This document shows, one piece after another, positions 7,902 to 16,811 of a DNA stretch of 64,000 bases. The stretch spans positions 1-64,000 of the forward strand of contig CAINED010000014.1 in assembly GCA_903847605.1 (NCBI GenBank), read 5' to 3'. The position numbers and the translations under genes were made by a program. The notes under the pieces were generated by a model. That model did not search any database and was not told the DNA's origin. It saw nothing but the letters and a program-made list of their open reading frames with translations. Source of the DNA: an uncultured Hyphomicrobiales bacterium. Its GTDB lineage: Bacteria; Pseudomonadota; Alphaproteobacteria; Rhizobiales; Beijerinckiaceae. Positions within the stretch are counted from its first letter, which is position 1. The number at the start of each line of letters is the position of its first letter.

Positions 7902-9491
7902 TCAAACACCCGCCTTCACCAGCTTGTAGTTGATGGCGTCGAGCAGCGCCTGGAATGACGCGTCGATGATATTGGCGGAGACGCCGACCGTCGACCAGCG
8001 CGCGCCGCTTGAATCGGAAACCTCGATCAGAACGCGCGTTACCGCATCCGTGCCCCCCTGAAACACGCGCACGCGATAATCGACGAGTTCGAGATCCTCG
8101 ATATATTGCTGATACTTGCCGAGATCCTTGCGCAGCGCCTGATCGAGCGCATTGACCGGACCATTGCCTTCGGCAGCCGAGATCAGAACCTCGTCGCCGA
8201 CTTTTACCTTCACGATCGCTTCTGACACCGAGACGAGTTGCCCGACCGCATTGTGGCGGCGCTCGACATTCACGCTGAAACGCTCGACCTCGAAATAATC
8301 AGGCGCCTGTCCCAGCATGCGTCGCGCGAGCAACTCAAAGGAAGCATCCGCCGCTTCATAGGCGTAACCGAGTGACTCGCGTTCCTTCACTTCGTCCAGC
8401 AGACGGCCGATGCGCGGATCGTCCTTCGCGACATCGACGCCGAGGCGCTCGAGTTCCGACAGCACATTCGATTTGCCGGCCTGATCGCTGACCAGAACCT
8501 TGCGCCTGTTGCCGACGCTATCAGGCGTGACATGTTCGTAGGTGCGTGGATCTTTCAGCACGGCGGAAGCGTGAATACCGGCCTTTGTCGCGAAGGCGGA
8601 ATCGCCGACATAGGGCGCGTGGCGATTGGGCTGACGGTTCAACATCTCGTCGAACGTGAGGCTCAGGCGACGCAACCCATGCAGCTTTTCCGCAGCAATG
8701 CCGGTTTCGAATTTCTGCGCATACTCATCTTTTAGCAGCAGCGTCGGAATGAGCGACGTGAGGTTCGCATTGCCGCAGCGTTCGCCAAGGCCGTTCAGCG
8801 TGCCCTGAATGTGGCGCACGCCGGCGCGGACGGCCGCCAGCGTATTGGAGACAGCATTTTCAGTATCGTTATGTGTGTGAATGCCGAGATGATCGCCGGG
8901 CACATGCTGGGCGACATCGTGCACGATCGCCTCGATTTCGTGCGGCAAGGTTCCGCCGTTCGTATCGCAGAGTACGATCCAGCGCGCGCCTGCCTTGTGC
9001 GCGGTAACGGCGCATTGCAGCGCATAGTCGCGATTGGCCTTGTAGCCGTCGAAGAAATGTTCGCAATCCAGAATGGCTTCGCGGCCTTTCTTCACGGCGT
9101 AGCGGATGGAATCGTCGATGCCTTCGAGATTTTCCTCCAGCGTGCAGCCGAGCGCGACATGCACATGATAGTCCCAGGTCTTCGCAACATACGTGATCAC
9201 ATCGGCATCGGCTTCCAGAAGCCCGGCGACGCCGGGATCGTTCTCCGCGGAGCGGCCCGCGCGCTTCGTCATGCCGAAGGCTGCGAACTTGGCTGACATG
9301 ACTGGCTTCTTGCGAAAGAATTCCGTGTCGAGCGGGTTTGCGCCGGGATAGCCGCCCTCGATGTAGTCGACGCCGAGGCCGTCGAGCAAAGCGGCGATCT
9401 GGCGCTTGTCTTCCAGCGAGAAATCGACGCCGGTCGTCTGCGCGCCGTCGCGCAATGTCGTATCGAAGATGTAAAGGCGTTCGCGGGTCAT
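7902..9491 (-). CDS. cimA: Citramalate synthase
   Basis: The 529-residue protein opens with DTTLRDGAQ (10-18), the HMGL-like TIM-barrel signature, and carries the metal site HTHNDTENAVSN. It has the C-terminal LeuA-type regulatory domain typical of CimA. CimA condenses pyruvate and acetyl-CoA to (R)-citramalate, giving 2-ketobutyrate and isoleucine by a threonine-independent route; the C-terminal domain normally mediates isoleucine feedback. Length fits CimA (about 520-540) rather than LeuA. The start at 9491 follows 4 bases after the stop of the 47-residue membrane protein, and the two are probably translated from one mRNA. Confidence 0.92.
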   Translation of the reverse strand: MTRERLYIFDTTLRDGAQTTGVDFSLEDKRQIAALLDGLGVDYIEGGYPGANPLDTEFFRKKPVMSAKFAAFGMTKRAGRSAENDPGVAGLLEADADVITYVAKTWDYHVHVALGCTLEENLEGIDDSIRYAVKKGREAILDCEHFFDGYKANRDYALQCAVTAHKAGARWIVLCDTNGGTLPHEIEAIVHDVAQHVPGDHLGIHTHNDTENAVSNTLAAVRAGVRHIQGTLNGLGERCGNANLTSLIPTLLLKDEYAQKFETGIAAEKLHGLRRLSLTFDEMLNRQPNRHAPYVGDSAFATKAGIHASAVLKDPRTYEHVTPDSVGNRRKVLVSDQAGKSNVLSELERLGVDVAKDDPRIGRLLDEVKERESLGYAYEAADASFELLARRMLGQAPDYFEVERFSVNVERRHNAVGQLVSVSEAIVKVKVGDEVLISAAEGNGPVNALDQALRKDLGKYQQYIEDLELVDYRVRVFQGGTDAVTRVLIEVSDSSGARWSTVGVSANIIDASFQALLDAINYKLVKAGV

Positions 9492-9495
9492 TGTT

Positions 9496-9639
9496 TCAAA
9501 CCAGTCCGTACCATCGCAGCGTCAGCCAGATCGCCAGCGCGAGAATGCCGAGTTTCACGGCGATGTAGAGCGCCCATTTTTTCGGAAAAGGCAGGGTGGT
9601 CTTCCAGGTCGGTTCGTCCTGTGGTTTTTGATCGCTCAT
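9496..9639 (-). CDS. 47-residue single-pass membrane protein
   Basis: The frame from ATG 9639 to TGA 9496 encodes MSDQKPQDEPTWKTTLPFPK followed by KWALYIAVKLGILALAIWLT and LRWYGLV: a polar N-terminus, one hydrophobic helix (about 22-41) and a short aromatic tail. The start codon overlaps the stop of the upstream acetyltransferase gene as ATGA, and the stop is 4 bases before the cimA start, so it is translationally coupled in a three-gene operon. I recognise no family. The tight packing and a clear membrane segment argue that it is real. Confidence 0.7.
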   Translation of the reverse strand: MSDQKPQDEPTWKTTLPFPKKWALYIAVKLGILALAIWLTLRWYGLV

Positions 9640-10166
9640 GGCTTGCCTCGCATGATCCGGTTTTTCTCGTCCTTGTCCGGCGCGGGCTTCGCCGTTTCTT
9701 TCAACGTCTTTCGCATCGTGGTGTTGCCGAGCGCTTCGTCGTCGATCATCACCATGTTGCGCTTTTCGGCGACGAATCCGAAATGTTCGAAAAAGGCTTT
9801 CGCATTGTCGCTGACATCGGCCGTCAGCGCTTCCGCGCCGCGCGCCGTCGCAATCTTGATCGCGGCGTCCATCAGCGCCGTCCCAGCGCCCTCGCGCGCA
9901 AAGCCCGGGAGCACGAAGATGAGATCGACATGCGTGCCGTCTTTGATCGAGATGAACGCGGCGGGTTCGCCGGCGTCGAGCGCAACGAGCGTCAGTTGCG
10001 ATTCAAGCCGCTCGCCGAAGGCGTCTTCGTCGCTGGCCACTCCGATCCATGCCTCAAGCTGGTCCTCGTCGTAATCCTCGCGCGCCAGTTCGTAGATGGA
10101 TTCGCGGAAGATTTCCGCGAGGAGCGGCGTATCCGTGGGAAGGAAGGGACGGAGAGGGAAGGTCAT
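9636..10166 (-). CDS. GNAT-family N-acetyltransferase
   Basis: The protein (176 residues from ATG 10,166) has the GNAT layout: MTFPLRPFLPTDTPLLAEIF at the N-terminus, the acetyl-CoA-binding segment LPGFAREGAGTALMDAAI, and the C-terminal SDNAKAFFEHFGFV (motif B). The acetyl acceptor is unknown. The open frame extends further upstream into intergenic repeats, but the conserved domain begins at MTFPLRP, so the downstream ATG is chosen. A charged tail (about 25 residues) follows the domain. It heads the operon with the 47-residue membrane protein and cimA. Confidence 0.87.
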   Translation of the reverse strand: MTFPLRPFLPTDTPLLAEIFRESIYELAREDYDEDQLEAWIGVASDEDAFGERLESQLTLVALDAGEPAAFISIKDGTHVDLIFVLPGFAREGAGTALMDAAIKIATARGAEALTADVSDNAKAFFEHFGFVAEKRNMVMIDDEALGNTTMRKTLKETAKPAPDKDEKNRIMRGKP

Positions 10167-10174
10167 GGCGCGCC

Positions 10175-10284
10175 CCTTCTCCCATTGTGGGAGAAGGTCC
10201 CTCGCGAAGCGAGTGGGATGAGGGAGGGGGCAATCCGCAAATTCGATAACGAGGCACACCCCACCCGTCTCCCCTGAAGGGGAG
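10175..10284. repeat. Cluster of short palindromes upstream of the GNAT gene
   Basis: Three palindromes are visible: CCTTCTCCCA/TGGGAGAAGG with a TTG loop (10,175-10,197), CTCGC-GAA-GCGAG (10,201-10,213), and CTCCCC-TGAA-GGGGAG (10,269-10,284). Such Cys- and Gly-rich-looking intergenic palindromes are typical mobile REP-like repeats of alphaproteobacteria. They lie between the 116-residue protein gene and the GNAT gene. Confidence 0.6.
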
Positions 10285-10329
10285 GGACGAAATGCGCCGA
10301 TGTTCGTTGGATAGATGATGGCATCGTAT

Positions 10330-10680
10330 TCATGACGCCAGTTCCCATTTCGTCGAAACGGTACGGCTGATCGGCGCAACTTCATCGATCAGTTCGACGC
10401 CTGCTGCAAGTAACTCGCCGCGAATGCGCGAAGCCTCGATCGCGTCGCCATTGCGGATTGCTTTCAGGCGCGCCTCGATCATGGCGTTCACGTCGAGCTT
10501 TTCCCAGATCCGGTCTGCCCGAGAGACGGTGTCAGGCGAATAGTGTCGCGCTCCCGGGTTAAAGTATTTGATGAATTTATCCCAGGTGACGAAACGGGTC
10601 GCGCCCCACGCCGCCTTCAATCTGCGCGTTGCTTCCAGTGCGCGATTGAGATCGTCCGGCGTTTGCGGCGCTGCGCTCAT
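10330..10680 (-). CDS. Stand-alone homologue of the cysteinyl-tRNA synthetase C-terminal tail
   Basis: The 116-residue protein starts at ATG 10,680, which overlaps the cysS stop as ATGA, so it is translationally coupled to cysS. Its C-terminal part (residues 68-116, including [20 protein letters not shown], then [12 protein letters not shown] and TKWEL) aligns by eye with the end of CysS ([20 protein letters not shown], then [12 protein letters not shown] and TTWEVKR). The N-terminal 60 residues ([20 protein letters not shown]) have no counterpart I recognise. It may have arisen by duplication of the CysS tail domain, which recognises tRNA-Cys. Function unknown; a role in aminoacylation or tRNA binding is inference. 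Confidence 0.65.
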   Translation of the reverse strand: MSAAPQTPDDLNRALEATRRLKAAWGATRFVTWDKFIKYFNPGARHYSPDTVSRADRIWEKLDVNAMIEARLKAIRNGDAIEASRIRGELLAAGVELIDEVAPISRTVSTKWELAS

Positions 10681-12083
10681 CGCTTCACCTCCCATGTGGT
10701 GATGGGCTCGCCCGTCGCGGGATCCTTGCCGTCTTTCAACTGAATGCCCATGGCGGCAAGTTCGTCGCGGATACGATCGGATTCGGCCCAGTTCTTATTC
10801 TTGCGGGCTTCGAGTCGGGCGATGATACTTAGCTCAACCGATACCTTTAGGTCCTCATCTGGATCGTGGGGCATAAACCCTTCGATGCCGAGAAGAGCTA
10901 GGCTACCAACAAAATTCTTCGCGGATTTTGAGTCATGCCTAGCTCGTTCCCCTAAGTGATAAAGTATGCTTAGCGCTTTCGAAGTGTTCAGGTCATCGGC
11001 AAGCGCGGAAACAATTTCGGGGTCTGGCTCATTGTTATGCGAACGTTCTATCCCAAATTTTTCCGATGCGTCTTTCTCAATCAACGCCCAATCAACCGTC
11101 CTGATCTGCGCGAATTCCAGACCGCTAGTCGTCCAATCTATAGGCTTCCGATAGTGGGTCATTAGCATCGCGAATCGCAATGCTGAGCCTGTCCAAATCT
11201 TTCCCCCAAACTTCTCTGTATTTAACAACTCATGAATCGTCACGAAATTCCCAAGGCTCTTCGACATCTTCTCGCCTTCGACTTGCAGGAAGCCGTTGTG
11301 CATCCAGACGTTCGCCATGACGTCGTGATTGAAGGCGCAGCGCGATTGGGCGATTTCGTTTTCGTGGTGCGGGAAGACCAGGTCGATGCCGCCGCCGTGG
11401 ATGTCGAAAATTTCGCCAAGGTGTTTCCAACTCATCGCCGAACATTCGATATGCCAGCCCGGACGGCCGCGACCCCACGGCGAATCCCAGCCGGGCTCGT
11501 TGTCCTTCGAGGGCTTCCACAACACGAAATCCATGTCGCCCTTCTTGTAGGGCGCGACATCGACGCGCGCGCCAGCGATCATTTCGTCGAGCGGGCGGCG
11601 CGAGAGTTTTCCGTAATCCTTCATCGACGGCACGGAGAAGAGCACGTGCCCGTCGGCCGCATAGGCATTGCCCTGTGCGATCAGCCGCTCGATGATCGTG
11701 ATCATCTCGGCGATATGCTCGGTTGCGCGCGGTTGCACGTCGGGTTCGAGGCAGCCGAGCGCCTGCACGTCTTCCTGAAAGATTTTGTTCGTCTCTTCCG
11801 TGAGGTCGCGGATGGAGACGCCGCGCTCCGCCGCGCGCGCGTTGATCTTGTCGTCCACGTCCGTGATGTTGCGGACATATTTGACGTGGTCCTTGCCGTA
11901 GAGATGCCGCAGCAGCCTGTAGAGGACGTCGAAAACGATCACCGGCCGCGCGTTGCCGATATGGGCGTAGTCGTAAACGGTGGGGCCGCAGACATACATG
12001 CGCACGTTGGCGGGATCGAGGGGGGCGAAATCCTCCTTCGAGCGGGTCAGCGTGTTGTAAAGGCGCAGTTTCGGTAACGACAT
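10677..12083 (-). CDS. cysS: Cysteinyl-tRNA synthetase
   Basis: The 468-residue class I synthetase contains the HIGH-type motif HIGN (41-44), zinc ligands including Cys32 and the HxxC-type segment [19 protein letters not shown], and KMSKS at 272-276. It charges tRNA-Cys in the cytoplasm. Length is normal. Codon use changes sharply at about 11,230: residues from about 285 to 435 use TTA, CTA, ATA, ACA, GGA and other A/T-rich codons that are rare in the N-terminal half and in neighbouring genes, while the protein still reads as CysS. This suggests a mosaic gene. The stop overlaps the start of the downstream tail-homologue gene. Confidence 0.95.
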   Translation of the reverse strand: MSLPKLRLYNTLTRSKEDFAPLDPANVRMYVCGPTVYDYAHIGNARPVIVFDVLYRLLRHLYGKDHVKYVRNITDVDDKINARAAERGVSIRDLTEETNKIFQEDVQALGCLEPDVQPRATEHIAEMITIIERLIAQGNAYAADGHVLFSVPSMKDYGKLSRRPLDEMIAGARVDVAPYKKGDMDFVLWKPSKDNEPGWDSPWGRGRPGWHIECSAMSWKHLGEIFDIHGGGIDLVFPHHENEIAQSRCAFNHDVMANVWMHNGFLQVEGEKMSKSLGNFVTIHELLNTEKFGGKIWTGSALRFAMLMTHYRKPIDWTTSGLEFAQIRTVDWALIEKDASEKFGIERSHNNEPDPEIVSALADDLNTSKALSILYHLGERARHDSKSAKNFVGSLALLGIEGFMPHDPDEDLKVSVELSIIARLEARKNKNWAESDRIRDELAAMGIQLKDGKDPATGEPITTWEVKR

Positions 12084-12346
12084 GGGGTCCTCGGGCCTGC
12101 CGGCCGGGGCGTCTGTCGTTTCATGGGTGAGAAATGACGGCTCCAGCCAGCGGGTCGGCTAGCGAATAATAATCCGGCAGGTGCGGCAGCGGCGCGTCAT
12201 GGCCGGCACCATGCGCAAGGGCGCCCGGGCCGTCAAGTCCGGAAAGCGATGAAATATCGGAGTCTTCGCGTCAGGTTAAACGAATATTCACCGCCGCAGG
12301 GCAGTTTGCCCAAACACTTTTTCAACCACGAATGCCCGGGTCCGCC

Positions 12347-12706
12347 ATGCGCCGCTTCTTCACTGTCGATGGTCCGCTGCCGCCGCTGTTCCTGCCGATC
12401 ATCGGCGCGCTGATCGCCATCGCCGCCGTGCGGGGGCCCTCAACGGCGCAGGCGCAAGACGCAATCAAGACGCCCGATCCCGTGCGAACCAAGACTTATG
12501 TCATCCCGGCCTCCGACGGCTATGGCGTCAGCGACTGCTTCCGGCAGGGTGGCGCCTGCGGTGAAATCATCGCCTCGAGCTGGTGCGAGAGTCGCGGCCA
12601 CGGCAAGCCCGCAGCCTGGGGCGCGGCTGAAGATGTGACGGCCAGCGTTTCCGCCAGCAGCAAGGCCCCGCCCAAGGGCGCGCTGGTGATCACCTGTAAC
12701 GAGTAG
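12347..12706 (+). CDS. Conserved secreted protein of unknown function
   Basis: From ATG 12,347 the product has 119 residues; an ATG at 12,332 would add five. A hydrophobic signal segment (LPIIGALIAIAAV) ends at a probable signal-peptidase site near AQAQ. The mature part is about 80 residues and holds four cysteines (SDCFRQGGACGEIIASSWCE and ITCNE), pointing to two disulfides in the periplasm. I recall similar short proteins in Hyphomicrobiales but no function. The 263 bases upstream (12,084-12,346) hold no gene and should contain promoters for it and for cysS. Confidence 0.65.
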   Translation: MRRFFTVDGPLPPLFLPIIGALIAIAAVRGPSTAQAQDAIKTPDPVRTKTYVIPASDGYGVSDCFRQGGACGEIIASSWCESRGHGKPAAWGAAEDVTASVSASSKAPPKGALVITCNE

Positions 12707-12712
12707 GGGGCT

Positions 12713-12750
12713 TGTCATCCCGCAAAGCGCAAAGCGCTTGTGCGGGATCG
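12713..12750. repeat. Intergenic hairpin repeat, family B variant
   Basis: GATCCCGCA-type arms pair here: CATCCCGCA with TGCGGGATC around an inner AAGCGC/GCGCTT-like arm. The flanks TGTC...ATCGC match the copy at 43,109. It lies between the convergent 3' ends of the 119-residue protein and creA. Confidence 0.6.
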
Positions 12751-12770
12751 CATGCCTCTAAACCCTGGAG

Positions 12771-12804
12771 ATCCCCGATAAAATGCCTTGCATTTTTCGG
12801 GGAT
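12771..12804. repeat. 34-base palindromic repeat, family A copy 2
   Basis: ATCCCCG (12,771-12,777) pairs with CGGGGAT (12,798-12,804) around the same AAAATGC/GCATTTT core as the copy at 7856-7889. The stem arms differ by compensating changes (CCCGG versus CCCCG on one arm, and the matching change on the other), which supports selection for the hairpin. Confidence 0.75.
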
Positions 12805-12826
12805 GACATCTTTTCCGGTTGGGCCG

Positions 12827-13363
12827 CTACCCGCTCACGAAATCCCCGCATTTGGGCACGCTGCCCTGCGGCCCCCACGGCATCACGGGAACGGCCGACG
12901 TCGAGTTTTTCGGCGAGCCTTCGATGAGCCGGTCCGAATAGGCCATGTAAACCAGCACGTTGCGCTTGGCGTCGCAACCGCGCACGATCTGCATCTTCTT
13001 GAACACCAGCGAGCGGCGCTCGCGGAACACCACGTCGCCCTGCTCGAACTTTTCCTTGAATGTGATCGGGCCGAATTGCCGGCAGGCGATCGACACGTCC
13101 GAGGTTTCCTCGGCGACGCCGAACATGCCCTTGAGGCCGCCCTTTTCCGGCACCGTGTAATGGCAGACGACGCCATCCACGACGGGGTCGTCGATGGCGT
13201 AGGTCGCCAGTCTGTCGTTCGGCGTCAGCAGCTTGAAGACCGTGGACTTGCGGAAGATCAGGTCCGGCCCATCGGCCAGCGCGATACCGGACGCCACCAT
13301 CGCCGCCGCCGCAAAGGCGAAGGCGACCAGCAAACGCAGTTGAACCGGGAAAGACGCGTTCAT
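12827..13363 (-). CDS. creA: CreA-family periplasmic protein
   Basis: The 178-residue product from ATG 13,363 has a signal peptide (LLVAFAFAAAAMVASGIALA) and the CreA domain: DDPVVDGVVCHYTVPEKGGL, ETSDVSIACRQFGPI, and MQIVRGCDAKRNVLVYMAYS, ending in a conserved Cys near the C-terminus. CreA is widely conserved in proteobacteria, but its role is not known. The frame is open upstream, but only this start gives a signal peptide. It is transcribed towards the small secreted protein, and the repeat pair separates their ends. Confidence 0.9.
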   Translation of the reverse strand: MNASFPVQLRLLVAFAFAAAAMVASGIALADGPDLIFRKSTVFKLLTPNDRLATYAIDDPVVDGVVCHYTVPEKGGLKGMFGVAEETSDVSIACRQFGPITFKEKFEQGDVVFRERRSLVFKKMQIVRGCDAKRNVLVYMAYSDRLIEGSPKNSTSAVPVMPWGPQGSVPKCGDFVSG

Positions 13364-13532
13364 TTCCAAAGCTCCACCAGCTAAGTCACTGTCATGTATA
13401 TGGGTAAGCTTGCGCCGCGCTCCAAGGGCAGGAAGCATCGGTCGAATGAAGCGCTTAAAATTTGCCATAAGCTGAGACCCGCGTGGACGCCGCCGCACCC
13501 GCCGGGCTATGCAATTCGGACCGGGGGCTGAA

Positions 13533-14783
13533 ATGGCGCAATTGCAATCGCTTGGCGGAATTTTCGGGTTGCTCGCCCTTTGCTGGGCGTTGAGCGAGAA
13601 CCACCGCGCTGTCAGCCTGCGCGACACTCTCATTGGCCTTGCGGTCACCTTCGCGACAGCCGCCCTGTTGTTGAAGGCGCCCGTCGTCGCCCAGACCTTC
13701 GGCCTCATCAATGCGGCAGTGGAGGGCGTTGCGGCTGCGACGAGATCGGGCACCAGCTTCGTTTTCGGCTATATCGGCGGCGGCCCGGCCCCCTTCGATG
13801 TGAAGAATCCCGGCGCGACGTTCATCCTCGCCTTTCAGGCCCTGCCGGTCGTTCTCGTCGTCAGCGCGCTGACGACGCTGCTGTTCTACTGGCGGATACT
13901 GCCGCCGGTGGTGCACGGATTTTCGTGGCTGCTCGGGCGCACGATGAATGTGCGCGGCGCGGTGGGCCTGTCGACCGCCGCCAACATTTTTCTCGGCATG
14001 GTCGAGGCTCCGCTCTTCATCAAGCCCTATCTCGCAAAGCTGACGCGCTGCGAACTCTTCATGGTCATGACCGGCGGCATGGCGGGCATCGCCGGCACGG
14101 TCTTCGTTCTCTATGCGATTTTCCTGAAGCCGGTGCTCGCCGATGCGAGCGGGCACCTGCTGATCGCCTCTATTCTTAGTGCGCCCGCGGCTCTTCTTGT
14201 CAGCCGCATCATGGTGCCGGAGACGGAGCAGCGGAACCTCGCAGGCGACTATGCGGAGATACCCCCGGTCGCGACCTCGACGATGGACGCCATCGTGCGG
14301 GGAACCGCTGCCGGTCTCGAACTCCTTTGGTCGATCATCGCAATGATTATCGTGCTGGTCGCGCTGGTTTGGATCGCCAATGCCGCGCTGGGCCTCGCGC
14401 CGGATATTTATGGCGCGCCGCTGACCTTGCAGCGCATCCTCGGCTGGATCATGTCGCCGGTCTGCTGGCTCATGGGCATTCCCTGGCAGGAAGCGCAGAT
14501 CGCTGGATCTTTGATGGGCACCAAGACCGTGCTCAACGAGTTTCTGGCCTATATCGATCTCGCCAACATACCGAAGGAGGCGCTTGGCGATCGCTCGCGA
14601 TTGATCATGGTCTATGCCCTCTGCGGCTTCGCCAATTTCGGCTCGCTTGGCATCATGATCGCAGGCCTTGTCGGCATGTGTCCGGAACGGCGCGATGAAA
14701 TCGTCAGGCTTGGCCCGAAAACTCTGATTTCAGGTACGCTGACAACCTGCCTGATGGCAGCTATGGTGGGCGTTCTGGCATAG
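13533..14783 (+). CDS. Concentrative nucleoside transporter (CNT/NupC family)
   Basis: The 416-residue integral membrane protein starts MAQLQSLGGIFGLLALCWAL and shows the CNT layout: about ten membrane helices, the conserved GxKTVLNEFLAY segment (GTKTVLNEFLAYIDL, substrate and cation contact) and a C-terminal YALCGFANFGSLGIMIAGL. CNT proteins import nucleosides by proton or sodium symport. An ATG eight codons earlier is possible, but the family usually begins near the chosen start. It is 51 bases upstream of a TTT receptor gene, so co-expression is possible though functionally unexplained. Confidence 0.9.
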   Translation: MAQLQSLGGIFGLLALCWALSENHRAVSLRDTLIGLAVTFATAALLLKAPVVAQTFGLINAAVEGVAAATRSGTSFVFGYIGGGPAPFDVKNPGATFILAFQALPVVLVVSALTTLLFYWRILPPVVHGFSWLLGRTMNVRGAVGLSTAANIFLGMVEAPLFIKPYLAKLTRCELFMVMTGGMAGIAGTVFVLYAIFLKPVLADASGHLLIASILSAPAALLVSRIMVPETEQRNLAGDYAEIPPVATSTMDAIVRGTAAGLELLWSIIAMIIVLVALVWIANAALGLAPDIYGAPLTLQRILGWIMSPVCWLMGIPWQEAQIAGSLMGTKTVLNEFLAYIDLANIPKEALGDRSRLIMVYALCGFANFGSLGIMIAGLVGMCPERRDEIVRLGPKTLISGTLTTCLMAAMVGVLA

Positions 14784-14834
14784 GCCGGCCCGCAATGGTC
14801 AAGCCCGCGCAGTGAACGTTTTCCGGGGAGGATT

Positions 14835-15806
14835 ATGAAAACTGTTGCGTTTGCGGTGCTTGCTGCGCTGTGCGCCACCTCGCCATCGCATGCACAGAGC
14901 GCCTATCCCGACCGGCCCATCAAACTCATAGTGCCCTTTCCGCCGGGCGGCGTGAACGATGCCGTGGCGCGGCCATTCGCGGAAAAGTTCAAGAACGCCC
15001 TGGGTGCGATGGTTATCGAAAACCGCGGCGGCGCAGGTGGCACCATTGGCGGCGCTGCAGTCGCCCGTTCGGATCCCGATGGCTACACGCTGCTGCTTGG
15101 CAGCGGTGCGACGCATATTGTCGGTCCGCTGATCACCCCAACCCGCACCTACGATCCCCGCACCGATTTCAAGCCGGTGGCGATCCTTTCCGTCAGCGGG
15201 CTGGCATTGGCGATCCACCCGTCGATTCCGGTCAGAACGCTCAGGGAATTTCTAGCCTATGCCAGGGCCAACAGGGGGCAATTGTCCTATGGCTCTGCCG
15301 GCGTCGGTTCCGCGACCCATCTGGGCGCGGAGCTTTTCAAGGCGCTCGTCGATGCGCCGGACATCGCTCACGTGCCCTACCGCGGCGGCGCGCCGGCGCT
15401 GGCCGATCTCGCCAGCGGACAGATCAAGCTCGCTTTTCTGAACGTCAGCGGTCAGCTGATCTCATTGCACAAGGCCGGAAACATTCGATTGCTTGCGGTG
15501 ACGTCCGCGCGGCGCAATGGGGGCGCCCCGGATATCGAAACGGCCGTGGAAGCAGGTCTTGCCGGCATGGTCGCCGTCAATTTCGCCGGAATTTTTGCGC
15601 CTGCCGGCACTCCGGATGCGATTATCGACCAGCTGGCGGCGGCATCCCGCAAAGCGATGGCCGATCCTGAATTGCGCGATATCTTCGACAAGGCCGGGCT
15701 TGAAGTCTCGGTCGAGGACACGCCCGCCAAAGCCGCGAAATTCATAGATGAGGAAATTGCGCGCTGGACACCAGTGATCCGCTCGATCAATCTGAAAGCT
15801 CAGTAA
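14835..15806 (+). CDS. Tripartite tricarboxylate transporter (Bug/TctC) receptor 1
   Basis: The 323-residue protein has a signal peptide ending AHAQ and the Bug-family pattern YPDRPIKLIVPFPPGGVNDA, IENRGGAGGTIG, DGYTLLLGS, and IAHVPYRGGAPALADLASGQ. Bug proteins are periplasmic receptors that bind carboxylated ligands for TctA/TctB permeases or for sensing. No TctA or TctB gene lies in this window. A GGGGAGG-like Shine-Dalgarno precedes the ATG. Its neighbours are a CNT permease and an NMT1-type protein; the ligand cannot be predicted. Confidence 0.92.
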   Translation: MKTVAFAVLAALCATSPSHAQSAYPDRPIKLIVPFPPGGVNDAVARPFAEKFKNALGAMVIENRGGAGGTIGGAAVARSDPDGYTLLLGSGATHIVGPLITPTRTYDPRTDFKPVAILSVSGLALAIHPSIPVRTLREFLAYARANRGQLSYGSAGVGSATHLGAELFKALVDAPDIAHVPYRGGAPALADLASGQIKLAFLNVSGQLISLHKAGNIRLLAVTSARRNGGAPDIETAVEAGLAGMVAVNFAGIFAPAGTPDAIIDQLAAASRKAMADPELRDIFDKAGLEVSVEDTPAKAAKFIDEEIARWTPVIRSINLKAQ

Positions 15807-15876
15807 GGCGGCAGCCGCCTTGCGGCACGACAATACACGGGGGGCGACAAAGCCCTGCGACAAGTGGGAGAGGCTT

Positions 15877-16788
15877 ATGACAAACGCATTGAAGAAGACA
15901 CGCGTCGAATTGAACAACGCCGTTTTTTCGCTGCCGGATCATGTGGCGAAAGCGGAAGGCTATTTCGAACAGGAAGGTCTCGACGTCGATCTCGTTGTGC
16001 CGCAAAAGCGCAAGGATATGATCGCCGCCGCCGGCGCACCGATTCAACAGCACACCGCGATCCAGTCTTTCCTCTGGCATGAAGGCATCGAGAAGGGCGA
16101 ATTTTCCGTCTATCACGCCTGCGAATGGGGCCAGATGCGCCGCACGCAGGACACGCACACCGGCGTGAAGGTGATCACCAAGCGCGCTGCCGTCTCGACG
16201 CAGGCGATCATCGTTCCCAAGAATTCGAAACTGAACGTGCCGCAGGATCTGGCGAATGTCGAAGTCGCCGTGAATTTCCATGCGGGCTCGCATTACATCA
16301 CGCTCGGCATGCTCGCGGGCTTCATGCGCAAGGAGGAAGTCAAGACCGTGCATATCGGCGTGCCGAACCAGCGTTTTCGGGCGGTGCTGGAAGGGCGCGT
16401 GCAGGCCGCCGCCGTCATGGAGCCGTGGATATCGCTCGCCGAAAAACTCGGCATGAAGGTGATCTGCGAAGCCTTCTACAATGGTCTTGAGGTCGCAGAC
16501 ACTTCGGTGGATCAGCAGATATTCTCCGGCCTTCATCGCGCCCATATCAAGGCGGTCGACAAGATCAATCAGGATATCACGCCGTGGCTGCACTTGCTGG
16601 TCGATGAAGTGCCGAAAGAATATGGCTTCACCGCCGCCGATCTGCATCTGCCGCGTTTGCGCTACAACTATCCCGAACCTTACGCGCCCGAAGAGTTCCA
16701 GCGCACCCATGACTGGATGGTCGATTGGGGATTGATCAAGTCCGAAAGCACATTCGACAAGCTGGTCGATATTCGCGTGGCCGTGTGA
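15877..16788 (+). CDS. NMT1/SsuA-like substrate-binding protein without signal peptide
   Basis: The 303-residue product from ATG 15,877 (GGGAGAG just upstream) resembles ABC solute-binding proteins of the NMT1/THI5-like fold: FSLPDHVAKAEGYFEQEGLDVDL near the start (residues about 15-37) and a two-domain type II layout with VAVNFHAGSHYITLGMLAG. Unlike a transported receptor it has no signal peptide, so it may be cytoplasmic, like THI5-type or decarboxylase relatives of this fold. No ABC permease or ATPase accompanies it. A hairpin with downstream Ts follows at 16,812-16,830. Confidence 0.75.
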   Translation: MTNALKKTRVELNNAVFSLPDHVAKAEGYFEQEGLDVDLVVPQKRKDMIAAAGAPIQQHTAIQSFLWHEGIEKGEFSVYHACEWGQMRRTQDTHTGVKVITKRAAVSTQAIIVPKNSKLNVPQDLANVEVAVNFHAGSHYITLGMLAGFMRKEEVKTVHIGVPNQRFRAVLEGRVQAAAVMEPWISLAEKLGMKVICEAFYNGLEVADTSVDQQIFSGLHRAHIKAVDKINQDITPWLHLLVDEVPKEYGFTAADLHLPRLRYNYPEPYAPEEFQRTHDWMVDWGLIKSESTFDKLVDIRVAV

Positions 16789-16811
16789 TTTGCAGGCGTG
16801 ATCAATGGATG

